Origin: Eilatimonas milleporae | Lineage (GTDB): Bacteria; Pseudomonadota; Alphaproteobacteria; Sphingomonadales; Kordiimonadaceae | Assembly (NCBI RefSeq): GCF_003688555.1 | Contig: NZ_REFR01000010.1 | Location: 723,466 to 787,465, forward strand | Length of the DNA: 64,000 nt | Reading direction: 5' to 3' | Notes under the pieces: model-generated | Told to the model about the DNA's origin: nothing | What the model saw: only the letters and a program-made list of their open reading frames with translations | The model's database searches: none | Shown here: piece by piece, positions 26,240 to 34,419 of the stretch | How positions within the stretch are numbered: position 1 is the stretch's first letter | Layout of the letters: each line of letters starts with the position of its first letter | Position numbers and translations under genes: made by a program

Positions 26240-29200
26240 ATGCCTATACCCCGACATCATCCCGATACCGCACTCTATGCGCGGGACCGGGCACATGCCC
26301 TGCTGACCATCAGCGCAGTGTTCGCCGAACGTCTGGCCCAGGACCAATCCCTGACCCGGTCCTATCTGCGCCGGCAGATGGAAAAACACGTCGGCGGCAG
26401 CGACCATGACGGCTGCTGGTCCTGGCGGGACTGCGCCGACGCCGTGGAAGCAGCTCAGACACTTCTTTATCGCGCAGTCCATGGTGCATTGCCGGTCCAA
26501 AAGCGCTTGCCGGCTCTCGCGGCTCTCCTGAACCGCCTGCCCACGGCTACCCACCGCAGCGAAGACAGCGTCACCGAACAGCATTTCGGGACACCGCTGG
26601 TCCTGGCGGAAGTAGCTGCCCTGCTGCTGCGCGTCCCACCGGGCGCCACGGTGCTGGAGCCCAGCGCCGGTTTCGGCCTGCTGGCCAGCGTCTTGTTGCC
26701 GCGCACCAGGGCTTTGGTTCTGTCAGAACTGGTCACGCACAAGCAGACGGTCCTGAAGGGCCTGTTTCCCGAAGCTCAAGTGTTCGGTCATGACTGCGGC
26801 AGTCTGCATGACCGGCTCGACCCCGCCATCCGACCCACCCATATCCTGATGAATCCGCCTTTCTCGTCCGCACCAGGTCAGATCGGCATGCGCGACATCG
26901 GGGTACGTCATCTCCTGGCAGCATTGGACCGGCTATCGCCGGGCGGTCGCCTCGTGGCCATCATGCCCGGTGGGTTCCGGCCTGATAACCCCCGCCATGC
27001 CACCACCTTCGCCAAGCTCCGGCGCAAGGGCCGCATCGACCGTTTCATAACGCTTTATGAAGGCTTGTTTGCCAAGGCCGGTACGGGCACAAGCACCACG
27101 CTGGTCGCCATCGACAAAACCAACACGACCGATACCGGCCAGCTCTATCCAGAAACCGAGCACATCGATACGCTGGATGCCCTCGTGGCATTTGGCCTCG
27201 GGTTGGTCCATGATCAGCCGGACCCGCCCCATGCTCCGGAGACCTGTCTGAAAGTTCTACCGGTCGTCGATCCGAATGTCTTGGACCCGTCGGCGGGCAC
27301 GCTACAGCCCCGGCGCAAACGCATCCTCCTGCCCAGCCGGGGCCTCCCCGACCACCGCCCCCTAGAATACCGCGCGAAGGTGCAGGTGGCGCAAAAATCG
27401 GACATGTCCGACAGCCTCTACGAACCTTACGAATTGCAGGCCATCGATATTGAGGGTGCGCCGGAACACCCCACCCCGCTTGTTCAGTCCGGTGCCTTGG
27501 CCTCGGTCAAACCGCCGCGTCCCTCTTACGTCCCCAACATCCCCGTAAATACCATCGAGGACAAACTCCTGTCCGGGCCGCAATTGGAAGCGGTGATCTA
27601 TGCGGGCGAAGCCCACAGAGAGCATATGCCCGGTCTTTTCAACTTGAATACCGACAAGACCGACATTGTCCGCGCTAATGGCGAAAAGCCGTTTCGCGTC
27701 CGGCGCGGATTTGCCATCGGTGACGGCACCGGAACAGGAAAGGGCCGGGAGATCGCCGGCATCATATTCGACAATTGGACGCGGGGACGTAAGAAAGCCG
27801 TCTGGGTTACAAAGTCCGACAGGCTGGTCCATGCCGCCCGCCGCGACTGGGTCGCCCTGGGCGGCGATCCGGCCACCATCGTCAATCTGTCCAAATATCA
27901 AAATGGCGAAAAGATCGGGCTGACCGAAGGTATCCTCTTCACCACCTACGCCCGGCTCCGCTCGGCCAGCGGCACGTCCAAAACCGCGCGCCTCGACCAG
28001 ATCACCGACTGGTTGGGGACGGACTTTGACGGCGTGATCGCCTTCGATGAATCCCACGAAATGGGCAATGCAGCGCCGGGCAAATCCGACTTCATGGATA
28101 CCGCACAGCAAGGCTCGCAACAGGGATTGAGCGGTCTTGCCCTTCAGGCACGATGTCCGGATGCCCGCGTGGTCTATGCTTCAGCCACCATTGCCACCAA
28201 AGTCGTCAACATGGCTTTTGCCGTGCGGCTCGGTCTCTGGGGCACGGATGATATTCCCTTCCATTCCCGCGAGGATTTCATGTCCGCGATGCAGGAAGGC
28301 GGGCTTGCCGCGCTGGAACTGGTGTGCCGGGATCTCAAAGCCTCCGGCCTCTATATGGCGCGCACACTGTCCTTTGCCGGCGTCACCTATGAGATTGTCG
28401 AGTGCGCTCTGACCCCCGATCAGGCCGCCATCTATAACGCCTTCGCGGACGCCTATGAGATCATCCACCATAATCTGCAAGACGCCCTGCGGGAAACCAA
28501 TGTCATGAGTGACGGCAAGGCCCTCAACGCCCAAGCCAAGGGTGCGGCACTGTCAACCTTCGAGAGCGTCAAACAACGTCTCTTCAACCATCTCCTGATC
28601 AGTATGGCCACACCCATGGTTATCAAGCGGATCGAGAAGGATATCACCAACGGCCATGCCGTCGTGATCCAGATCGTCAGCACCGGCGAAGCGCTCATGG
28701 ACCGCCGCCTGGCCCACATCGCGCCCGAGGACCGATATGACATTCAGGTTGATGTGACGCCGCGGGAATACATGATCGACTATCTCAAACACAGCTTCCC
28801 CATCCATCTCTATGACATCGCCGTGGACGGTGAGGGCAACGAACGCTCCACACCGGCCCGTGACCCCGAAGGCAATCTCATCGTCAGCCGGGCCGCCATG
28901 GAACGCCGGGACCGCATGATCGAGCGTCTGTGCAGCCTGCCGCCCGTGCCCACAGCCCTCGACCAGCTCATCCATCATTTTGGGACCGGTAACATCGCCG
29001 AGATCACGGGCCGGTCCCGGCGGATCATCAAAAAGACCGTCAATGGTGTGCCTCGGCGCATACTGCAATCCCGGACGCCACAGGCGGTCATGGCGGATGA
29101 AGACGCCTTCATGGCCGACCTCAAACACATCCTGATCTTCAGCGACGCGGGCGGCACCGGCGCCAGCTATCACGCGGATCTGAACTGTAAAAACCAGCGG

Positions 29201-30565
29201 CCCCGCAGACATTATCTGCTGGAAGCGGGCTGGCGCGCGGCCAACGCCATCCAGGGCCTCGGGCGCTCGCATAGATCCAATCAAGCCTGTCCGCCCCACC
29301 TCCTGCCGGTCACCACCAATGTTCAGGGCCAGAAACGCTTCACCTCCACCATCGTCAGCCGTTTGGGTACGCTGGGTGCCCTGACGCGCGGGCAGCGCCA
29401 GACCGGCGGCCAGGGCCTGTTCAGGCAGGAGGACAATCTGGAATCGGAATATGCCAACGCAGCCCTAAAGCAATTCTATCTGGCGCTGTCCATGGACAAG
29501 ATCAAAGGGATCAGCCTAGACCGCTTCACTGCCATGACAGGGCTCAAAATCGTCACGGAAAGCGGTACCCTGCTCAGCACTTTGCCTAACATCCGCCGCT
29601 TTCTAAACCGTCTTCTGGCGCTGCGCATCGAAACCCAGAATATTCTCTTCGAGCAGTTTACCAACTTCATCGCGCGGGAGGTGGCAGCGGCCGAAGCCAA
29701 GGGCATCGTGGATAATGGTTTGACCACTTTGAATGCGGACAAGCTGGACCTGCTGGACAAAACCATCGTCTATACCCATCCGTCAACCGGCGCCGAGACC
29801 ATGGCCGTGCGGATCAGGCGGTCCAAAAGGACACATCCCATGTCCCTGTCCAAGATCCATGAGATCCTGGCCACAACACCCAAAGCCCGCATGATGGTCA
29901 ATGGCCGCAGCGGCAAGGCCGCCTTGTGTATCCCCGACAATCCGATCATGGATGAGAATTTTGACTGGATCGAACGATACCGCCTTCAGGGGGTCAACAC
30001 CCACCACTATAAGATCAAGCCGGAGCTGGACGACTCTCACTGGCGCATCGTGGACCGGACGGACTTCGACGCAGCCTGGCAGGACGAGGTGGCCGCCACT
30101 CCAGAGTTTTTCACGGACGAACTGTATGTCCTGACCGGCCTTCTGTTGCCGATCTGGCACAAACTGCCCGAGGACCAACCCCGCGTGGTCCGCATTCAGA
30201 CCGATGACGGCACCCGCCTGCTGGGACGTATCCTGTCCTCCGTTGCGTTTCAGCAATTGCGGGCCTCATGCGGCGAAGCGGTGGATGCCGTCAGCCTGCA
30301 CCGGATGCTACTAGACGGGACCGGCGATCTGGCCCTGCAGAACGGCCTTGGATTGCGCCGCGTCAAGCATATGGACCGTCATCACCTGGAGATCACGGGC
30401 ACCGACTTCCGCACCAATCAGGCGCTGAAAAGCCTTGGCTGTTTCACATCCATCATCGACTACCGGACCCGTTGCTTTTTACCTACGGATGAAAGCGGCA
30501 TTGAAATCCTGAAAGCGGTACTGGAACGCCATGGGCTGAAGGCCGTGCAAACCCTAGCGGCCTGA
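26240..30565 (+). CDS. Giant DNA methyltransferase plus strawberry-notch helicase (DarB-like)
   Basis: The protein has about 1441 residues from the ATG at 26240, chosen for the GGGAGA site; the frame is open from 26123. Residues 100-330 form an adenine methyltransferase: VLEPSAGFG (motif I, about 138) and LMNPPFS (motif IV, about 205). Residues 480-900 form a superfamily-2 helicase of strawberry-notch type: IGDGTGTGKGREIAG (Walker A, about 494), ESHEMGN (about 603), then GLGRSHRSNQ (arginine motif). The order matches DarB of phage P1, which is packed in the virion and shields incoming DNA from restriction. Here it probably protects element A on entry to a new host. The protective role is inferred from relatives. 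Confidence 0.82.
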   Translation: MPIPRHHPDTALYARDRAHALLTISAVFAERLAQDQSLTRSYLRRQMEKHVGGSDHDGCWSWRDCADAVEAAQTLLYRAVHGALPVQKRLPALAALLNRLPTATHRSEDSVTEQHFGTPLVLAEVAALLLRVPPGATVLEPSAGFGLLASVLLPRTRALVLSELVTHKQTVLKGLFPEAQVFGHDCGSLHDRLDPAIRPTHILMNPPFSSAPGQIGMRDIGVRHLLAALDRLSPGGRLVAIMPGGFRPDNPRHATTFAKLRRKGRIDRFITLYEGLFAKAGTGTSTTLVAIDKTNTTDTGQLYPETEHIDTLDALVAFGLGLVHDQPDPPHAPETCLKVLPVVDPNVLDPSAGTLQPRRKRILLPSRGLPDHRPLEYRAKVQVAQKSDMSDSLYEPYELQAIDIEGAPEHPTPLVQSGALASVKPPRPSYVPNIPVNTIEDKLLSGPQLEAVIYAGEAHREHMPGLFNLNTDKTDIVRANGEKPFRVRRGFAIGDGTGTGKGREIAGIIFDNWTRGRKKAVWVTKSDRLVHAARRDWVALGGDPATIVNLSKYQNGEKIGLTEGILFTTYARLRSASGTSKTARLDQITDWLGTDFDGVIAFDESHEMGNAAPGKSDFMDTAQQGSQQGLSGLALQARCPDARVVYASATIATKVVNMAFAVRLGLWGTDDIPFHSREDFMSAMQEGGLAALELVCRDLKASGLYMARTLSFAGVTYEIVECALTPDQAAIYNAFADAYEIIHHNLQDALRETNVMSDGKALNAQAKGAALSTFESVKQRLFNHLLISMATPMVIKRIEKDITNGHAVVIQIVSTGEALMDRRLAHIAPEDRYDIQVDVTPREYMIDYLKHSFPIHLYDIAVDGEGNERSTPARDPEGNLIVSRAAMERRDRMIERLCSLPPVPTALDQLIHHFGTGNIAEITGRSRRIIKKTVNGVPRRILQSRTPQAVMADEDAFMADLKHILIFSDAGGTGASYHADLNCKNQRPRRHYLLEAGWRAANAIQGLGRSHRSNQACPPHLLPVTTNVQGQKRFTSTIVSRLGTLGALTRGQRQTGGQGLFRQEDNLESEYANAALKQFYLALSMDKIKGISLDRFTAMTGLKIVTESGTLLSTLPNIRRFLNRLLALRIETQNILFEQFTNFIAREVAAAEAKGIVDNGLTTLNADKLDLLDKTIVYTHPSTGAETMAVRIRRSKRTHPMSLSKIHEILATTPKARMMVNGRSGKAALCIPDNPIMDENFDWIERYRLQGVNTHHYKIKPELDDSHWRIVDRTDFDAAWQDEVAATPEFFTDELYVLTGLLLPIWHKLPEDQPRVVRIQTDDGTRLLGRILSSVAFQQLRASCGEAVDAVSLHRMLLDGTGDLALQNGLGLRRVKHMDRHHLEITGTDFRTNQALKSLGCFTSIIDYRTRCFLPTDESGIEILKAVLERHGLKAVQTLAA

Positions 30566-30714
30566 ACGCCCGCGACGGGTCGAAAACCGGTGCGTCCGGC
30601 AAGCCAAGGACGCGCCCTTCAGGGCACGGGCTTCTGGATGCGCACGGCCCATCCCTGTCTCCCTTGGCACGGTCCCGGGCCGCTTTTGTGTGCCACTTTA
30701 GCAGACCCCGCGCA

Positions 30715-30763
30715 CTGTCAACCCCCGTGAAGGGGGTATGCGAGCCGAAGGGCTCGCTGACAG
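30715..30763 (+). promoter_or_regulatory. Perfect three-way-junction structure upstream of the DUF2493 gene
   Basis: Three perfect stems nest together. The outer stem is CTGTCA (30715-30720) with TGACAG (30758-30763). Inside it, ACCCCC (30721-30726) pairs with GGGGGT (30732-30737), and GCGAGCC (30740-30746) pairs with GGCTCGC (30751-30757) around GAAG. The structure lies 65 bases before the DUF2493 start. It may be a structured RNA leader or a single-strand DNA signal used in transfer or replication. Confidence 0.55.
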
Positions 30764-30828
30764 AGGCGCCAAAGGGGGCCTGCTGACGTGGCCACAGCGG
30801 CGCCGGGCCGCGCAAAAGGAGACAGATC

Positions 30829-31737
30829 ATGGACGACCACGCAAGCATCCCTTACGACCATCGCCTGACAGAACTGGCGGCCTATGGCATCCATCCCACC
30901 GACGATCCCGACCTGCGCGGCCTGCCCGGCCAGACCCAGGTGGAGCAGGCTTCTCAAACCCTCATCCAGGCCGCCATAACGCTCTTTGAGGACAGCCGTC
31001 TCGATCGCGAAACCGAACACGTCCTCTGGCAGATCGTCAATATCATGCACCGGCGCGTCGAAAAGCTGGACCGGGATCTGGACGCCAATGAGCTGGTGCA
31101 GCGCCGGCTTTGTCTGGAACAGGACGGCTCCGAGGTCGCCAGCACCAATCTGGAGGATGCCATTACCAAGGGCCAGAACATCACCGAGGCCCGCAATTTC
31201 TTCGAACTGATACGAGATCTGCTGGCAGAACATTTCCAGGCGGAGACCGGCAGCGACTGGCGTCCGTCGGCAGGCCGCTTGGTCAATCATGGCACCATGA
31301 CGGCGGCCATGCTGGAAAGCAGTGACTTCCTGCAAGCACGCCGGGATGCCGAAATGACCCTGAACAATCCTTCCGGCAGCTATATCGGCTTCACGGGCCC
31401 TACCGACTTCTGCGATGTGGACGGCATTCATCGCCTGCTGGACAAGGTCCATGCCAGTCATCGTGATATGGTGCTGATTCACACGGGGCAGTCCAAGGGC
31501 GCGGATCTGATCGCAACTCAATGGGCCGCCAAAAACAAGATCACGGCCATTGCCTTCGCACCAGATTGGGACCGCCATGGTAGGGCCGCCCCCTTCAAGC
31601 GCAATGATGTCCTGCTGCAACAGAGGCTGAAAGGTCTGATCGCCATCGATGTCAAAGGCAATGGCATCATCAAGAACCTGGTTCAGAAAGCCGAAAAGCT
31701 GGCCGTGAAAACCATGGTGATCAAGGCACCTGAGTAG
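30829..31737 (+). CDS. DUF2493-domain protein (SLOG-like fold)
   Basis: The 302-residue protein is preceded by AAAAGGAG. The N-terminal two thirds are helical and hydrophilic. The C-terminal 110 residues form the DUF2493/YpsA-related Rossmann-like domain: YIGFTGPTDFCD, then LIHTGQSKGADLIATQWA and FAPDWDRHGRAAPFKRND. These domains belong to the SLOG group, which binds nucleotide-derived ligands. Members are common in plasmids and ICEs with unknown role. The stop codon sits in the loop of a strong terminator, so this ends the 21.6-31.7 kb gene series. Confidence 0.8.
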   Translation: MDDHASIPYDHRLTELAAYGIHPTDDPDLRGLPGQTQVEQASQTLIQAAITLFEDSRLDRETEHVLWQIVNIMHRRVEKLDRDLDANELVQRRLCLEQDGSEVASTNLEDAITKGQNITEARNFFELIRDLLAEHFQAETGSDWRPSAGRLVNHGTMTAAMLESSDFLQARRDAEMTLNNPSGSYIGFTGPTDFCDVDGIHRLLDKVHASHRDMVLIHTGQSKGADLIATQWAAKNKITAIAFAPDWDRHGRAAPFKRNDVLLQQRLKGLIAIDVKGNGIIKNLVQKAEKLAVKTMVIKAPE

Positions 31738-31747
31738 GTGCCTTTTT
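31723..31747 (+). terminator. Intrinsic terminator overlapping the DUF2493 stop
   Basis: AAGGCACC (31723-31730) and GGTGCCTT (31737-31744) form a perfect stem, followed by a five-T run (31743-31747). The stop codon TAG at 31735-31737 lies in the loop. It is a textbook rho-independent terminator. Confidence 0.88.
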
Positions 31748-31955
31748 CCGTTTTGTTCTGTCCCATACGGTCAGGTAATGGAGTTAAGTGTTCTTTTGAT
31801 TGCCGCTCAGTGATATGGCTGACAACACTTGGCTGTAGATTGTTGCCAAGCCAATCTTCTCAACGTCGTAGGTCGGTGTCGGGTCTATAAGACGAAGCTC
31901 TACATTGCCTCGCATCCCTCGTGTAAGGCATGGGGCCTTACATGGAAGCTCGCTG

Positions 31956-32177
31956 ATGCACATTTTTATAGATACGAATATCTTCCTCAACTTCTTTCAT
32001 TTCACAAAAGATGATCTTGATGCACTGAATGATGTTTTCGCATCACAGGAGCATGACGCGGCAACCGTTTACCTAACAGAACAGGTTCGCGATGAAATCC
32101 GCCGCGCCCGAGGGGATTCGAACCTCTGGCCTCTGCCTTCGGAGGATCTAATAGCACCTATCCGAAACATGCGATAG
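31956..32177 (+). pseudogene. PIN-domain (DUF4935-like) gene truncated at an integration site
   Basis: The frame starts like a PIN ribonuclease of the DUF4935 type: MHIFIDTNIFLNFFHFTKDD, with the first catalytic aspartate at D6, then YLTEQVRDEIRR. After about 50 native residues the frame runs into a tRNA-Arg fragment and adds 24 foreign residues before a stop. The remaining acidic active-site residues and most of the domain are missing, so it should be inactive. I did not find the missing half elsewhere in the window. PIN genes of this kind occur in toxin-like or defence contexts. Confidence 0.7.
32103..32144 (-). other. tRNA-Arg 3' fragment, probable attachment site of element B
   Basis: On the minus strand, from 32144 down to 32103, the sequence reads as the 3' half of a tRNA: anticodon loop CTCCGAA (anticodon CCG, arginine), the 3' anticodon strand, the variable region, a T-arm with loop TTCGAAT, and the acceptor strand CGGGCGC. 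The 5' half is absent, because the bases beyond 32144 do not pair with it. The 3' end points left and the integrase gene lies to the right. That is the polarity expected of an att site for an element extending rightward. One T-stem mismatch suggests decay. Confidence 0.72.
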
Positions 32178-32311
32178 AGCACGTCTTTATGCGATAAAGC
32201 GTTGAAACACATTGTTTTTCTAAAGCGCTCCACCGAAGTCTCTATCCGAACACAGGTCGCGATTTCCGCCCTACTGCTTACGCGGAACCGGCCGGAAAGG
32301 TGCGACTTCTC

Positions 32312-33655
32312 ATGCCAAAACTCACCAAGCGCGTCGTGGACGCGGCCGAGGTCCGAGAAAAAGATTACGTCATCTGGGACGACGAACTGCCCGGCTTCGG
32401 CCTTCGTGTCTATCCCTCAGGAAAGCGCAGTTATCTCGTTCAATACCGGGCTGCCGGTCGATCACGCCGTTACAGTATCGGTCTTCATGGCATCTGGACG
32501 CCGGACACGGCACGGAAGGAAGCCAAGGTCCAGCTTGGTAAGATCGCACAAGGGAGAATCCGGCCGAAGCCAGGCAGGCGGACCGCAACGCGATGACGGT
32601 CGGTGAGCTTGCGGAGCGCTATATCGAAGCGATGGACGCTGGCCTTGTTCTTGGAAAAGGTGGATGCCCCAAGCGACCATCGACGATCTACGTGAACAAA
32701 GGCCAGCTGCGTGGCCACATCATACCCCTCATAGGACAACGCCGTGTCCAGGACCTGACCAAGGCCGATGTGACGAAAATGATGAACGACATTATCGCCG
32801 GGAAGACGAAGGCGGTAAAGAAAACGAAGAAGCGCGGCAAATCCATCCTGCGCGGCGGCCGAGGCACCGCCAGCAAATGTGTAGGTCTCACCGGCTCGAT
32901 GCTCACTTATGCCATCAGCATGGGGATCATCGAACACAATGTCGCTCACGGGATAAGGAAGCCCAAGGATCAAGTGCGAGATCGCAGGCTGAGCGAGGAC
33001 GAATTTCGCGAACTTGGGCGCATGCTGAGCAAAGCGGAAGAAGACGCCGATCTCGCGTGGACCATCGGCATCACCCGCCTCTTGGCTCTAACAGGCTGCC
33101 GACGTGGCGAGGTCATCTTGCTGAAATGGAGCGAAGTGGATTTTGAGAACAGCTGCCTGCGTTTGGAAGACTCCAAAGAGAGCGCTTCGGTCCGACCGAT
33201 TGGGCTACCAGCCATCGAATTGCTGGAAACGCTCCGCGAGACCAGCGACGAGCGATTTCGTCTTTCCCGGCACGCGCAGCGCGGACACCTGCGGCGGACT
33301 TCCAAGGCAATGGCGGAAGGTGTTCGGTGACTCCGAGCTTTCGGATCTCACCGCGCACGTTTTGAGACACAGCTCCACCAGCATCGCGAACGATCTCGGA
33401 TTTACCGAGAGCATGATCGCAACGTTGCTCGGCCATGCCCCCCACTCGATCACGAGCAAGTATATCCACTCCCTCGATAGCGTACTCGTCATGGCAGCCG
33501 ACACAGTCGCCGGTTACATACATGGATTGCTCGAAGGAAACGAGTTCAAGCAAACCGCCTATGCGTTGGATCGAACATCTAGAACACAGGCCTTGGATCG
33601 TTTCTTGGCGCAAGCAGAGAGGCGTGAACCCAACGACGAGGCAGTGGCGATTTAA
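32312..33655 (+). pseudogene. Tyrosine-recombinase integrase with two frameshifts
   Basis: When joined, the frames give an integrase of about 447 residues of the phage/ICE type: N-terminal DUF4102 (YVIWDDELPGFGLRVYPSGK), a SAM-like core-binding domain, and a catalytic domain with TGCRRGEV (first Arg), AHVLRHSS (HxxR), LLGH and SKYIH (nucleophile Tyr). The reading is broken at the GGG of 32552-32554, where one G appears to be missing, and near 33259, where one base is extra. The second shift restores the original frame. It is therefore a pseudogene or carries two sequencing errors. GGAAAGG precedes the ATG. It lies next to the tRNA-fragment att site and should have mobilised element B. Confidence 0.82.
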
Positions 33656-34407
33656 GACGTGGCCTTAATTCGCGCACGGTGTTGCGCCAGTCTCGATCGG
33701 TGGTCATCTGTAAGCGGAATTTGCGAATGCCATCGCAGTTCATCACGTCCACGCTCACTAAGGTTGGGAGAAAACTCCGGCGTTCCATCGTCTCCAAACG
33801 TTACAAGCCCTCGGTCAAATGCGGCATCCCAGAGGGCCGACAGCAACAGGCCGTTGTGGACGTCAAGTCGATCTGCATCGCTTTCGCATTCGCTCCAGGG
33901 AACGATGTGTGAAGCGCGAAGCAGTGCGGGGTCCGTTATTCCCGTCAAGGGACAACGGCCTTGCCAGTAGTCCATTAGGCTCTCTCGAAAGATGTTCTGT
34001 CCGATGCGCTGAACAACCAGGCGCTCCGCCTCTGTCGAGCGTGGAAGGCCCCTGACTTTTGTCTGAAAGGTGCGCAGCGGCCTATCCGGCAAACTCGCCG
34101 CCAGCCCGTAAACCTGCGGAAGAACCTCGTATAGCTCGCGAAGATCCTCAAATTGGAAACGAGCGAGGCCCGGACCGTCGACCGACACGAGATTCAGGCG
34201 GATCTCCTCGATCACACCGCCATGGTCAAGCGCCAGGAACCAAGGACCTGACGCCCCTCCTGAGGCTAGCCAAATTGTTCCCTGCGCTGTCGTTGACTGA
34301 AACGCCGCCCATCCGTTGTCCTCTTCAAGCCGACGCCGAAAGCCGTGCCGCTCGGCCGCCTTCTGGCATTCGGTTGAGACGATGAAGGATTGTGGGCTTT
34401 CGATCAT
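33652..34407 (-). CDS. HNH endonuclease of the five-gene defence-like operon
   Basis: The 251-residue protein has an HNH_2-type nuclease domain at about residues 150-210: CPLTGITDPALLRASHIVPW, then DVHNGLLLSALWDAAFD, and GLVTF. The histidines and asparagine of the metal-binding fold are all present. The N-terminal 140 residues, with strands such as FQSTTAQGTIWLASGG, form an unrecognised domain that could sense or bind a partner. It is the last gene of the minus-strand operon, 12 bases after the Rad50-like ATPase gene, and meets the integrase gene tail to tail. It would be the DNA-cutting effector of the system (inferred). Confidence 0.75.
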   Translation of the reverse strand: MIESPQSFIVSTECQKAAERHGFRRRLEEDNGWAAFQSTTAQGTIWLASGGASGPWFLALDHGGVIEEIRLNLVSVDGPGLARFQFEDLRELYEVLPQVYGLAASLPDRPLRTFQTKVRGLPRSTEAERLVVQRIGQNIFRESLMDYWQGRCPLTGITDPALLRASHIVPWSECESDADRLDVHNGLLLSALWDAAFDRGLVTFGDDGTPEFSPNLSERGRDELRWHSQIPLTDDHRSRLAQHRARIKATS

Positions 34408-34419
34408 TTTCTCACAATG

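Noticed and set aside
31784..31990. Minus-strand 68-codon frame antisense to the PIN gene start
   Set aside because: Part of it reads like protein, but it lacks a ribosome site and overlaps the better-supported PIN start. It is at most a fragment.
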